This document shows, piece by piece, positions 24,362-32,601 of a DNA stretch of 64,000 bases (its first letter is position 1; every line of letters starts with the position of its first letter). The position numbers were made by a program, and so were the translations under genes. The stretch comes from Bacillota bacterium. GTDB lineage: Bacteria > Bacillota > Clostridia > Christensenellales > Christensenellaceae. Below the pieces are notes generated by a model. The model did no database searches. It was given only the letters and a program-made list of their open reading frames with translations, and had not been told where the DNA came from. Location of the stretch: assembly GCA_023393165.1 (NCBI GenBank), contig JAEWMJ010000006.1, positions 310,001 through 374,000 on the forward strand, given 5' to 3'.

Positions 24362-26944
24362 ATGCAAAAAAAATTCAAAATCAGATTTATCATAGCCATC
24401 TCTATCGTTGTTTGTTTGTGCGTGGGCCTTCTTACGCGGGTGGGGGCGCTTACCCTTACCCAGGGGGACGAACTGTCGTCGGTTTCCGCGACCAAAATAC
24501 TGCGTTCCGTATCGGTGGATGGGGCAAGAGGGGATATCACGGATGTCAACGGCATTCCGCTCGCATACGACCAAACCAGTTACGATGTTCAGGTGCTCCG
24601 CGATCCCTCTAAAAACACGTACACGGATCGCGCCTATTTTACGGATATATTCATGAAAGCCATTGACATCATAGAGAAAAACGGCGGAAAAGTCATAGAT
24701 ACCTTTAACATTAAGCGGGACGACGCTGATAATTATTCTTTTGATTTCGGCGACATTTCACAGGAGGCAAGCGCAAAAAGGGAAGCGAACTGGCGGACCA
24801 ATATGTTTGTCTCCGAGACGGGCGACCCGGAGCTGATATACCAGGATCTGCGAGACCGCTACCGCATTCCCGAGGACGCAAGTTATGAGGAAGCGCGAAA
24901 ACTGCTTTCCATCTGGCAGGAGATTCAGCTTTCGTCCTACCGCGCATACGAACCCGTAACGATTGCGGAAAATGTGGACCAGACGACCGTTGCTGAGATA
25001 GAACAGCGCGCGAATGAACTGGACGGTATTGAGGTTGCGTCCAGCACGAAGCGCATATACCCCAAAAGCGATGTTGCGGCGCATATCATTGGTTACACCG
25101 GAAAGATGTCCGATCAGAATACGATCAATGCGATGCTTGATAAAGGATACACGCAGGACGATACCATCGGGATTATCGGTATTGAAAGCTCCATGGAGGA
25201 TTACCTGACCGGAGATATAACCGGACGGCAAGGGAAAAATACCTACGAGGTAAACAGCCTGGGCAAGGTGATCAAGGAAGTCGGCAGCGAGCCTGCGACA
25301 AAGGGAGACACCGTTATGCTGACATTGGACCTGCAGCTGCAGATGGTGGCGGAAAAAGCGCTGAAGGACAATATCGATGCCGTTTACCAGCAGGAACTGT
25401 CAGATTATTATGAAAAAAAAGCGGAATATGACGAGGTGCTTGGAGGGAGAGAACCAAACCTGGCCAATTCCGGCGCGATTTTGGTCATGGATGTCAAAAC
25501 CGGAAACATCCTTGCAATGGCAAGCTATCCTTCCTATGACCTGAACCTTTTTTCCGGCGGGATATCCGAGGAGAATTTCACGGCGTTGAAGAATGACCCC
25601 GCCACGCCCCTGTTTAACAAGGCCATAGCTTCCAAGGGCATCCCCGGTTCCATATTCAAGATGGCGACGGGCCTGGCCGGGCTGGAAGAAGGGGTCATTA
25701 CCCTGGATACGCAGATCAGCGACGAGGGGTATTTTGATAAATACATTCAGGAAGGTTCGGACGAACACGGTCCCGCCTGCTGGGTGGAACCTTATTTCGA
25801 CGAGCACAAGGATCTGACGATCGAAACGGCGCTGCAGAAAAGCTGCAACTATTTCTTCTTTACCGTGGCCGATAGGCTTGGTATGGACAAACTGGCGGAT
25901 TGGTCCCAAAAACTGGGGCTGACGGAAAAAACCGGAGTCCAGCTTCCGGGCGAGATCGCCGGGCAGGTGGGAGGATCCAAAACGCTCTACGATATCAGCA
26001 AAGATCTAAGCCAGCAGAAGACCGCGCTTCCGCAGATCGTATATAATTCCATCGTTAGGAAACTCAAAGCGATAGGCGATGAACGCAACGTACAGTATTC
26101 GGATGATGTGATCAATAATACGGCCCTGAAACTGGTCCAGTTGGCGGCCAACAACCAGCTCAAAAACGGCCCGGAGGTCCGCCAGGTGTTATTTGAGGAG
26201 ATGGATGTTCCCACACAGGTATCATCTCAGAAAGGTTACGACAACGCTATATCCAACTGGATCGCGGAACTGGTCTGGAAAGGAAACGATACGGTCATCG
26301 CCGGCATCGGTTCGGGCATCACGGCAGTAACTCCCATTGAGATAGCGCGTTACATATCCGCGCTGGTGAACGGCGGAACGGTATATAACGCGAACCTGAT
26401 CGACCGGATCGTGGATGCCGAGGGAAACATAGTGGTCCAGCAGCAGCCCAGCGTTTATAACGACCTTAATGTAAATCAGGAGTATCTGGACGCGATCAAG
26501 CACGGCATGAAAGACGTTGTATCCGGTGAAGACGGCACGGCGTCCAGCGCCTTTGAAGGGTGGCCGTATAAAGACGAAATTGGCGGCAAAACGGGTACGG
26601 GCGTTGTTACGCAGGGCGTGGATTTGGAAGACAACGCGTGGTTCGTCGCGTTTGCACCCTTTGACGATCCCGAGATCGCGGTGGTGACTTTTATTCCGCA
26701 CGGCGCGGCCGGCGGAAACGCGATCCCTTCGGTGAAAGAGGTGATCCAGTATTATCTGGACAGGGAAAGAGGCGTGACGGACAACACTGTGCCCGATCCC
26801 AATTCGGTCGTCCCAGCCCTTTCGGAAGCAACTCCATCTCCATCGCCGTCGCCAACCCCGACGCCGTCTCCGTCTCCTTCGGTATCCAATGCGGCAAATA
26901 CCGGCGATGCGGCGGCAACAAATACGGAAACCGGCAATCAGTAA
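24362..26944 (+). CDS. mrdA: Penicillin-binding protein 2, elongasome transpeptidase
   Basis: A class B PBP that cross-links peptidoglycan during elongation, working with RodA. 860 residues. One N-terminal membrane helix (residues 9-30), a long pedestal domain, then the transpeptidase domain with SIFK (catalytic Ser, about residue 430), SCN (about 500) and KTGTG (about 743). The C-terminus carries a 45-residue low-complexity tail rich in Ser, Pro and Thr (SPSPSPTPTPSPSPS). The family is usually 600-750 residues; extra length comes from an insertion before KTG and the tail. Followed by a strong terminator. Confidence 0.93.
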   Translation: MQKKFKIRFIIAISIVVCLCVGLLTRVGALTLTQGDELSSVSATKILRSVSVDGARGDITDVNGIPLAYDQTSYDVQVLRDPSKNTYTDRAYFTDIFMKAIDIIEKNGGKVIDTFNIKRDDADNYSFDFGDISQEASAKREANWRTNMFVSETGDPELIYQDLRDRYRIPEDASYEEARKLLSIWQEIQLSSYRAYEPVTIAENVDQTTVAEIEQRANELDGIEVASSTKRIYPKSDVAAHIIGYTGKMSDQNTINAMLDKGYTQDDTIGIIGIESSMEDYLTGDITGRQGKNTYEVNSLGKVIKEVGSEPATKGDTVMLTLDLQLQMVAEKALKDNIDAVYQQELSDYYEKKAEYDEVLGGREPNLANSGAILVMDVKTGNILAMASYPSYDLNLFSGGISEENFTALKNDPATPLFNKAIASKGIPGSIFKMATGLAGLEEGVITLDTQISDEGYFDKYIQEGSDEHGPACWVEPYFDEHKDLTIETALQKSCNYFFFTVADRLGMDKLADWSQKLGLTEKTGVQLPGEIAGQVGGSKTLYDISKDLSQQKTALPQIVYNSIVRKLKAIGDERNVQYSDDVINNTALKLVQLAANNQLKNGPEVRQVLFEEMDVPTQVSSQKGYDNAISNWIAELVWKGNDTVIAGIGSGITAVTPIEIARYISALVNGGTVYNANLIDRIVDAEGNIVVQQQPSVYNDLNVNQEYLDAIKHGMKDVVSGEDGTASSAFEGWPYKDEIGGKTGTGVVTQGVDLEDNAWFVAFAPFDDPEIAVVTFIPHGAAGGNAIPSVKEVIQYYLDRERGVTDNTVPDPNSVVPALSEATPSPSPSPTPTPSPSPSVSNAANTGDAAATNTETGNQ

Positions 26945-26948
26945 CAGC

Positions 26949-26974
26949 AAAGCGGCTTTATGCCGCTTTTTTTT
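26949..26974 (+). terminator. Terminator after PBP2
   Basis: AAAGCGGC, loop TTTAT, GCCGCTTT, followed by TTTTTT. Confidence 0.85.
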
Positions 26975-27230
26975 TACAGAAGATCTCCCCGGCTTCTTTT
27001 TTCAGGCTGATTCCGCATGATTTTAAATTCCTGTGTGAGAAGCGGTCATTGCTGCCAAAAGAATACTGTTTTTTATATATAATGCGCCGCCGTCAAACCG
27101 AATATTTTCGACGGTTTTACGATTGGATTTTATTGGAATTCATTGATGCTTTCCGTCAGAATTATTGTTATTGCACAAAAAAACGTTTTGATGTAAAATA
27201 TTTGTATAATTTGCTGTATCAGGGGGTTTT

Positions 27231-27923
27231 TTGTCGGTGCAGAGTGTTGCCATAAAAGGCGTTGACGATAAACTGGAAATATATTTAAATGAGCAATCAT
27301 CTTACCAATCCTTAAGGGAAGAATTAATTCTGAGGCTTCAGAGCAATAAAAACTTTTTTTTAAACAGCAATGCAAAGGTGGTCATCAGCGGACGTTCGCT
27401 TTCACCCGCGCAGAGGCGTGAAATCAAGCGGATTTTTTCCATGGATTACGGCATTCATAATGTTTTTTATTCGGACGAAATCAAGAAGATGAAAGAAGCC
27501 CCAAAGACGTACGAATTCAAATCGGCGGAGATTGAAAAAGCCATGCAAAATGAGAATACTGAAATAGAACTGGTTTCGAGGGAATATTTCGATGCGAAAT
27601 CCATCTTTATCGTTTCTACCGTACGCAGCGGGCAGAGGATCGAATGCGAAGGCGATATTGTGGTGCTGGGGGACGTAAACCCGGGCGCGGAGATCATAGC
27701 AGGCGGTTCTATCGCCATATTTGGTACGCTCAGGGGGCTGGCGCATGCGGGTGCCGGCGGCCGCGAAGATGTTTGCGTGGCGGCGTTGTATATGCGGCCC
27801 AAACAGCTCCGGCTTTCAGGACGCGTTGTGATGCCTGACGACAAGAGAAAAGATTCCGTTGTAGGAGAAATTGCGCAACTGGTAAACGACAGGGTTGTTT
27901 TTAAACCTATCAGCAGAAAGTAA
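27231..27923 (+). CDS. minC: Septum site-determining protein MinC
   Basis: Inhibits FtsZ ring assembly away from midcell. The 230 residues show an N-terminal inhibitory domain and, from about residue 125, the C-terminal beta-helix domain that binds MinD (SGQRIECEGDIVVLGDVNPGAEIIAGGSIAIFG). TTG 27231 (AGGGGG close upstream) or GTG 27237 may be the start; the second has a better spacing. A TATAAT at 27205-27210 probably belongs to its promoter. First gene of minCDE. Confidence 0.9.
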   Translation: MSVQSVAIKGVDDKLEIYLNEQSSYQSLREELILRLQSNKNFFLNSNAKVVISGRSLSPAQRREIKRIFSMDYGIHNVFYSDEIKKMKEAPKTYEFKSAEIEKAMQNENTEIELVSREYFDAKSIFIVSTVRSGQRIECEGDIVVLGDVNPGAEIIAGGSIAIFGTLRGLAHAGAGGREDVCVAALYMRPKQLRLSGRVVMPDDKRKDSVVGEIAQLVNDRVVFKPISRK

Positions 27924-27945
27924 ATTACTAAAAAGGAGTTTGGAT

Positions 27946-28740
27946 ATGGAAAAAGTAATCGTAATTACCTCCGGTAAAGGCGGCGTCGGAAAAACGACTA
28001 CGACTGCAAACATCGGGACGGGGCTGGCGCTGCAGGGAAAATCGGTCGTATTGGTGGACACGGATATAGGCCTCAGAAATCTGGATGTAGTACTTGGTTT
28101 GGAAAACCGTATTGTTTACGATCTGGTTGATGTGGTGGAAGGAACCTGCAAACTGAAGCAGGCTCTGATTCGCGACAAACGTTACGAAGGACTTTATCTG
28201 CTTCCGGCAGCGCAAACCCGGAATAAAAACGCGGTGGCGCCCGAACAGATGAAAGAATTGATCGCCCAGATTGAGCGCGAATTCGATTATGTAATCATCG
28301 ATTGTCCCGCCGGTATTGAACGCGGATTTAAAAATGCGATCGCCGGGGCAAAATCCGCCATTGTCGTTACGATACCCGAGGTTTCTTCGGTCCGTGACGC
28401 GGATAGGATCATCGGCCTGCTGTCGGCAGGCGGGATTGAAGATGTTCAGCTGCTTATAAACCGCATCCGTCCCGATTTGGTGAAACGGGGCGATATGCTG
28501 GCCATAGAGGATACACTGGAGATACTGGGAGTGGATCTCATCGGCGTGATTCCTGAGGATGAACTGATTTTCCGCTCCAGTAACCTGGGCGAACCTGCGG
28601 TAACGGACAAGTCGTCACGGGCAGGCGAGGCCTACATGAATGTTACGCGCCGTATACTGGGCGAAAACATTCCTCTGATGAAGCTGGATGCGCAGACGGG
28701 ATTTGTATCCAGACTTAAGAATTTATTTGCATCTAAATAG
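27946..28740 (+). CDS. minD: Septum site-determining ATPase MinD
   Basis: A membrane-associated ParA-type ATPase that recruits MinC. Seen: deviant Walker A GKGGVGKTTT at residues 10-19, switch I TDIGLRNLD, Walker B IIDCPAG, and a C-terminal amphipathic helix (VSRLKNLFASK) for membrane binding. The start is ATG 27946 with AAGGAG 8 bases upstream; an upstream frame adds 17 residues inside the minC end. 264 residues. Confidence 0.96.
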   Translation: MEKVIVITSGKGGVGKTTTTANIGTGLALQGKSVVLVDTDIGLRNLDVVLGLENRIVYDLVDVVEGTCKLKQALIRDKRYEGLYLLPAAQTRNKNAVAPEQMKELIAQIEREFDYVIIDCPAGIERGFKNAIAGAKSAIVVTIPEVSSVRDADRIIGLLSAGGIEDVQLLINRIRPDLVKRGDMLAIEDTLEILGVDLIGVIPEDELIFRSSNLGEPAVTDKSSRAGEAYMNVTRRILGENIPLMKLDAQTGFVSRLKNLFASK

Positions 28741-28753
28741 GGGGTGGCGAACA

Positions 28754-29044
28754 TTGGCTTGGCCTTTTGGGAACAAGAAAAAAAGCAGTCAGGTTGCGAA
28801 GGACAGATTAAAACTGGTTTTGATCTACGACAGGCAGGGGACTACGACAAACGACGACATGATTCAAATGATGAAAAAGGATTTGCTTGCCGTTATTTCA
28901 AAATATGTGGAGATCGACGAACAGGAATTCCATATTGACCTTACCAGCCAGATGGGTGAGGAAGGCATATCTTCCAAGCTGACCGCCAATATTCCCATCA
29001 GAAAAATGAAGCAGATGGTAAAGAATTCTTCTTCAGGAAATTGA
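28754..29044 (+). CDS. minE: Cell division topological specificity factor MinE
   Basis: Drives release and oscillation of MinD. About 96 residues, with the MinD-binding region KDRLKLVLIYDRQG and the C-terminal dimer domain (DLLAVISKYVEIDEQEFHIDL). The start is read as TTG 28754, giving MAWPFGNKKK, with GGGGGTG upstream and 13 bases after the minD stop. Presence of MinE with MinCD rather than DivIVA alone is common in Clostridia. Confidence 0.92.
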   Translation: MAWPFGNKKKSSQVAKDRLKLVLIYDRQGTTTNDDMIQMMKKDLLAVISKYVEIDEQEFHIDLTSQMGEEGISSKLTANIPIRKMKQMVKNSSSGN

Positions 29045-29129
29045 TTTTTGCTCTTAACGATATGAACGGACAATTTGCCTGAACTTGTGACACCGCCTGC
29101 CGGAAGTCTGCGGCTTGTTTGAATAACCC

Positions 29130-29168
29130 ATAAAAAAATCCTCCACTGTTTCGTGCGGGGGATTTTGT
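29130..29168. terminator. Bidirectional terminator between minE and rodA
   Basis: AAAATCCTCC pairs with GGGGGATTTT, with A- and T-runs on both sides, between convergent genes. Confidence 0.7.
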
Positions 29169-29195
29169 GTATTTATGTCAGGATAATAGGGGAGC

Positions 29196-30356
29196 TTAAA
29201 CGCTCCATCGCGTTCGCCGCATATCCACGCTGAGTACGAAACCGTAGGCGATCATGCACGTTAACAGGTTGGAACCGCCGTAACTGAAAAACGGAAGCGA
29301 AATACCCGTGATGGGCAGTATGCCAACGTTCATTCCGATGTTTTCCACCACGTGGAAAAGAATCATCGCTACCACGCCGATGCTGATATATGTGCCAAAA
29401 TCGTCCTTGGCGCGCATGGCAAGCATACAGGTGCGGATGATCAGCAGGGCATAAAGCGTGATCACGATTGCGGCGCCGATGAAACCGAACGCCTCTGTGG
29501 TCACGGCAAAGATAAAATCGTTATGCCTCTCGGGAATGAATCCAAGCTGGCTCATGGAACCGGATGCAAACAATCCTTTGCCCGTTAATTGCCCGGAGCC
29601 TATCGCAAGCTTTGCCTGGGTGGCATGGTAAGCCTGGTCTGTGGATGCGTAATCCGGCTGCAGGAAGGTGAAAATCCTCGTTTTCATGTAATCCGGCATG
29701 GAAAACCAGGCGATCGGAGCCGCCGCGCCCGCCATTGCAGCCAGTATGCCGAACATTTTGAGGCTTGTCCTGGCCATAAAAAGTATGCAAATGAATATGG
29801 AAACATACACAAGGGCAGTACCCATGTCGGGCTGTACGGCTACCAGCACAAACGGGATCAAAAACCTCCAGAGCAGAGGCCACAGCTGGGAAAAGCGGGT
29901 GATGCCGTTTTCATTTCCTTCGGTCTGGCCTGCCATAATGCGGGCAAACGCCAGAATAAGTCCGATCTTGGTAAACTCACTGGGCTGGAATCCGCGGCTG
30001 CCGATCATAAACCAGCCGGTAGTGCCGTTCTGCGTGCTGCCAAACGCGAGCACCAGCACCAGGAGGGCGATGCATATCCAGTAGATATATTCAATATAAT
30101 GCCGGAGATTGTTATAGTCGACCAGTATGATAACGAATATTATCCCCAGCCCCAGTAAAAAGAACATAAACTGAGAGACTGTGTTGTCCAGATTCAGGTT
30201 GGAAAAAATATCCGAAAGAGAAGATTCGCTTCCTGTAAACGGGCTTGCGGTGGCGTTCGTGATGGATAACAGGCTGAAGCCAACCAAAACGAATATCAGT
30301 ATCAGCAAAAACCAGTCGACATATTTAAACATATTTTTATTTATCACATTTTTCAT
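29196..30356 (-). CDS. rodA: SEDS glycan polymerase RodA
   Basis: A ten-helix membrane enzyme that polymerises glycan strands from lipid II together with PBP2. Seen: GWFMIGSRGFQPSEFTKIG, QPDMGTALVY and the catalytic-loop RHNDFIFAV with the conserved aspartate. About 386 residues. ATG 30356 (MKNVINKNM) is taken as the start; the predicted transcription start falls on or next to this ATG, so the mRNA would be leaderless, or translation may begin at ATG 30332. Convergent with minCDE; its partner PBP2 is at 24.4 kb. Confidence 0.92.
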   Translation of the reverse strand: MKNVINKNMFKYVDWFLLILIFVLVGFSLLSITNATASPFTGSESSLSDIFSNLNLDNTVSQFMFFLLGLGIIFVIILVDYNNLRHYIEYIYWICIALLVLVLAFGSTQNGTTGWFMIGSRGFQPSEFTKIGLILAFARIMAGQTEGNENGITRFSQLWPLLWRFLIPFVLVAVQPDMGTALVYVSIFICILFMARTSLKMFGILAAMAGAAAPIAWFSMPDYMKTRIFTFLQPDYASTDQAYHATQAKLAIGSGQLTGKGLFASGSMSQLGFIPERHNDFIFAVTTEAFGFIGAAIVITLYALLIIRTCMLAMRAKDDFGTYISIGVVAMILFHVVENIGMNVGILPITGISLPFFSYGGSNLLTCMIAYGFVLSVDMRRTRWSV

Positions 30357-30363
30357 GAAGCAA

Positions 30364-30392
30364 ATTATATCACAAAAGACATATAGTTTCAA
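30364..30392 (-). promoter_or_regulatory. Promoter of rodA
   Basis: On the minus strand TTGAAA (30387-30392), exact 17-bp spacer, perfect TATAAT (30364-30369). Seven bases separate the -10 from the ATG. Confidence 0.8.
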
Positions 30393-30549
30393 GGGAACCG
30401 GAACACGGCAAATCATCATAAAAACCAATTGCAGGCAACATATATCGGCCTCCTTTTTTATCCTACTTGCCATGAAAAAGGTATACGGCGTAATTTACAG
30501 CGTATAAATACAGTACCAATATAAAATTTAAGAGAGGTGCATTTTTAAA

Positions 30550-31362
30550 ATGGTAGAAGGCAAGGAGACGGAAAAAATTACTATAGGAAAATTTTTTACC
30601 AGTAACGGAAATGCAAATGAAGAGAACGGCGGGTATTATTTTCGCAGAGCCGACAAAGAAGAGGAACGAGTCAGGGAGAGCGCTCCAAAGGTCAGATCTA
30701 CTCCCTTTCAGAAAACAGCCGATACATTTAGAAAAAATAAGCTGATAAGGAATACCGCTATCTGCGCTGTGGCGGCGCTGGTAATTTGGGGCATTGCATC
30801 ATCTGGTACGCCTGCGGGACTGGAAGCCAGCGAATCCATTAAAAATGTGATCAGTTATGAAATGGATCTGGAAAAGGATTTGGGTGATCTCAAGTTTGTG
30901 GACGCAACGCTTGAGGAAAGCGCGACCGAGGTTCTGTCGGAAGACGCGCAGGCAGGGGAAGCCGGAGCTGAGACTGGCGTAGCGGCGGACCCCCAGGCAC
31001 AGGCGGCAGCGGATAGCGAAGCCGCGGCAGCGGAAGCACAGGCGGCGGAAGATTCCGCATTCGTATATCCCCTGGACGGTATCGTAACGGCAACATTTGC
31101 CGAGAATGGATCGGGCGTGATTATCCAGGCAGCGGATTCTATGGATGTAAAAGCATCCAAGGTAGGCAAGGTCACCGAGGTGAGCGATAATTATTTAAGT
31201 GTCGAAAATCAGGATGCTTCGGTCACCACATATTATGGAGTGTCTCCGTCCGTACTGCAGGGCGATTCTGTGCAAGCGGGCCAGACGATCGGACAGCTTT
31301 TATCCCAGGCGTTATATGTTGAGCAGAGCCTGAACGGAGAAAAGATCGATCCGCTGTCCTAA
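30550..31362 (+). CDS. spoIVFA: SpoIVFA-like degenerate M23 protein
   Basis: A membrane protein with a cytoplasmic N-terminus (65 residues), one helix (about 66-84), an alanine/glutamate-rich linker and a C-terminal LytM-like (M23) domain. The domain lacks the zinc ligands: the usual HFE at the end reads YVE, and no H-x-H pair is present. That degenerate state, the membrane anchor and the M50 protease gene just downstream are the marks of SpoIVFA, which in B. subtilis tethers and inhibits SpoIVFB. The assignment rests on architecture and synteny, not on strong sequence identity. Confidence 0.78.
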   Translation: MVEGKETEKITIGKFFTSNGNANEENGGYYFRRADKEEERVRESAPKVRSTPFQKTADTFRKNKLIRNTAICAVAALVIWGIASSGTPAGLEASESIKNVISYEMDLEKDLGDLKFVDATLEESATEVLSEDAQAGEAGAETGVAADPQAQAAADSEAAAAEAQAAEDSAFVYPLDGIVTATFAENGSGVIIQAADSMDVKASKVGKVTEVSDNYLSVENQDASVTTYYGVSPSVLQGDSVQAGQTIGQLLSQALYVEQSLNGEKIDPLS

Positions 31363-31363
31363 G

Positions 31364-31564
31364 GTAAACGCTGATTCATTCGGAACGCTGTCTTGGCAGC
31401 AGGCCCACCCCAAAAAGCCTTGTCTTTTTGGGGACCCCGAGGACTTCGTGTCCTGTTGTGTCGCTGAAATCTTGAAATAGCGCTTAAATTCCTTCGATTT
31501 CGCTTCATGCAGGGGCGCAAAGCCTGCTCACCCATCCAACATTCCTCATATAATCATCGTTTAC
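31364..31564. repeat. Dispersed palindromic repeat, family B, copy 1
   Basis: Inverted ends GTAAACGCTGATTCAT and ATAATCATCGTTTAC. It matches 52174-52337 over most of its length but carries an extra hairpin (CCCCAAAAAG/CTTTTTGGGG). It begins at the spoIVFA stop codon. Confidence 0.75.
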
Positions 31565-31648
31565 TAAGGCGGCGCCTGGGCCCATGGCTTTAAGCTGCCG
31601 GTATTTTTCGGCAGAGAAACGTAACGTCAGGATTAAAGGAGCGGCAAA

Positions 31649-32512
31649 ATGAAACCGATTAATCTATTCGGAGGCAGCCTTAAGATTCATCCGGTCTTTC
31701 TGGCGGTTGTTATTATTTCCCTTTTTTTAGGCAATGCGGGACTGGTCATGGCGCTCATGCTTGCCCTGGTGGTGCATGAATGCGCTCATATTATTACGGC
31801 AAAAGCAGTGGGCCTGAACGTGGAATCCCTGTATGTGCTCCCATTCGGCTGCGCCGCCGAAATCAGCGGATACGGCAACGCGGAATATGCAAAAGAAATC
31901 ATTACGGCGGCGGCGGGACCGGCGCTCAATATTTTTACGGCCTGCACCTTAACGCTTTTGCCCCCCAGGTATCTGGACGAAATGATGATGCTGTTCGTCT
32001 GGACAAATGTGATCATAGCCGCCGTCAATATGCTGCCCGTTCTCCCTCTGGACGGCGGAAGGATCATGATGGCGGTTATGAAAAACTTTATAAACGAAAG
32101 GACCGCATGGCGTATTCTGAACGGTCTGGGGGTAGCCGCCGGCCTGGTGATGTGCTGCGTTGGATTTTATGTGATACTGAATGGAAGCCTGAATGCAACG
32201 TGGCTTATTATGGGCGTTTTTTTACTGGGCTATGCTGCGATGAGCCTCAAGAATATTCCCTATGCCTGCTATAAAAACGCCGAGGAAAAAAGAAAGAGGC
32301 TGGTGCGGAAGGGCAGCGCTAACGTTAAGCATATTGCCGTGATGCGCACAGCGACTTTACGGGATGTTCTTCGCGAAATGGAGTCCTCAAAAGTAAATAT
32401 CGTAACGGTTTTAAACGATGATTTTTCCATCCGGTCCACATTAAGCGAGATTAAAATCGTAAATTCCGCGGCTAAATACGGGGCAGAAAAAAAAGTGGGA
32501 GAATTGACCTGA
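31649..32512 (+). CDS. spoIVFB: SpoIVFB-like intramembrane metalloprotease (M50)
   Basis: A site-2-type protease that cuts within or near membranes. Seen: HECAH (about residues 44-48, the HExxH zinc site) in a membrane helix and PLDGGR (about 134-139) with the third zinc-ligand aspartate. About six helices; a C-terminal part of about 65 residues resembles half a CBS domain, as in B. subtilis SpoIVFB (288 residues, here 287). In sporulating bacteria it activates pro-sigma-K in the mother cell. AGGAGCGG precedes ATG 31649. Its two known inhibitors are encoded at 30550 and 52650. Confidence 0.88.
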   Translation: MKPINLFGGSLKIHPVFLAVVIISLFLGNAGLVMALMLALVVHECAHIITAKAVGLNVESLYVLPFGCAAEISGYGNAEYAKEIITAAAGPALNIFTACTLTLLPPRYLDEMMMLFVWTNVIIAAVNMLPVLPLDGGRIMMAVMKNFINERTAWRILNGLGVAAGLVMCCVGFYVILNGSLNATWLIMGVFLLGYAAMSLKNIPYACYKNAEEKRKRLVRKGSANVKHIAVMRTATLRDVLREMESSKVNIVTVLNDDFSIRSTLSEIKIVNSAAKYGAEKKVGELT

Positions 32513-32601
32513 ACCAAAAAAAGTGATAAAGTTAAATAGGTGAAAAAAACGTACAGCTTATCATGGTGCCCAAGGTTGCCCGCGGGCATTAGGAGGAATA
32601 T

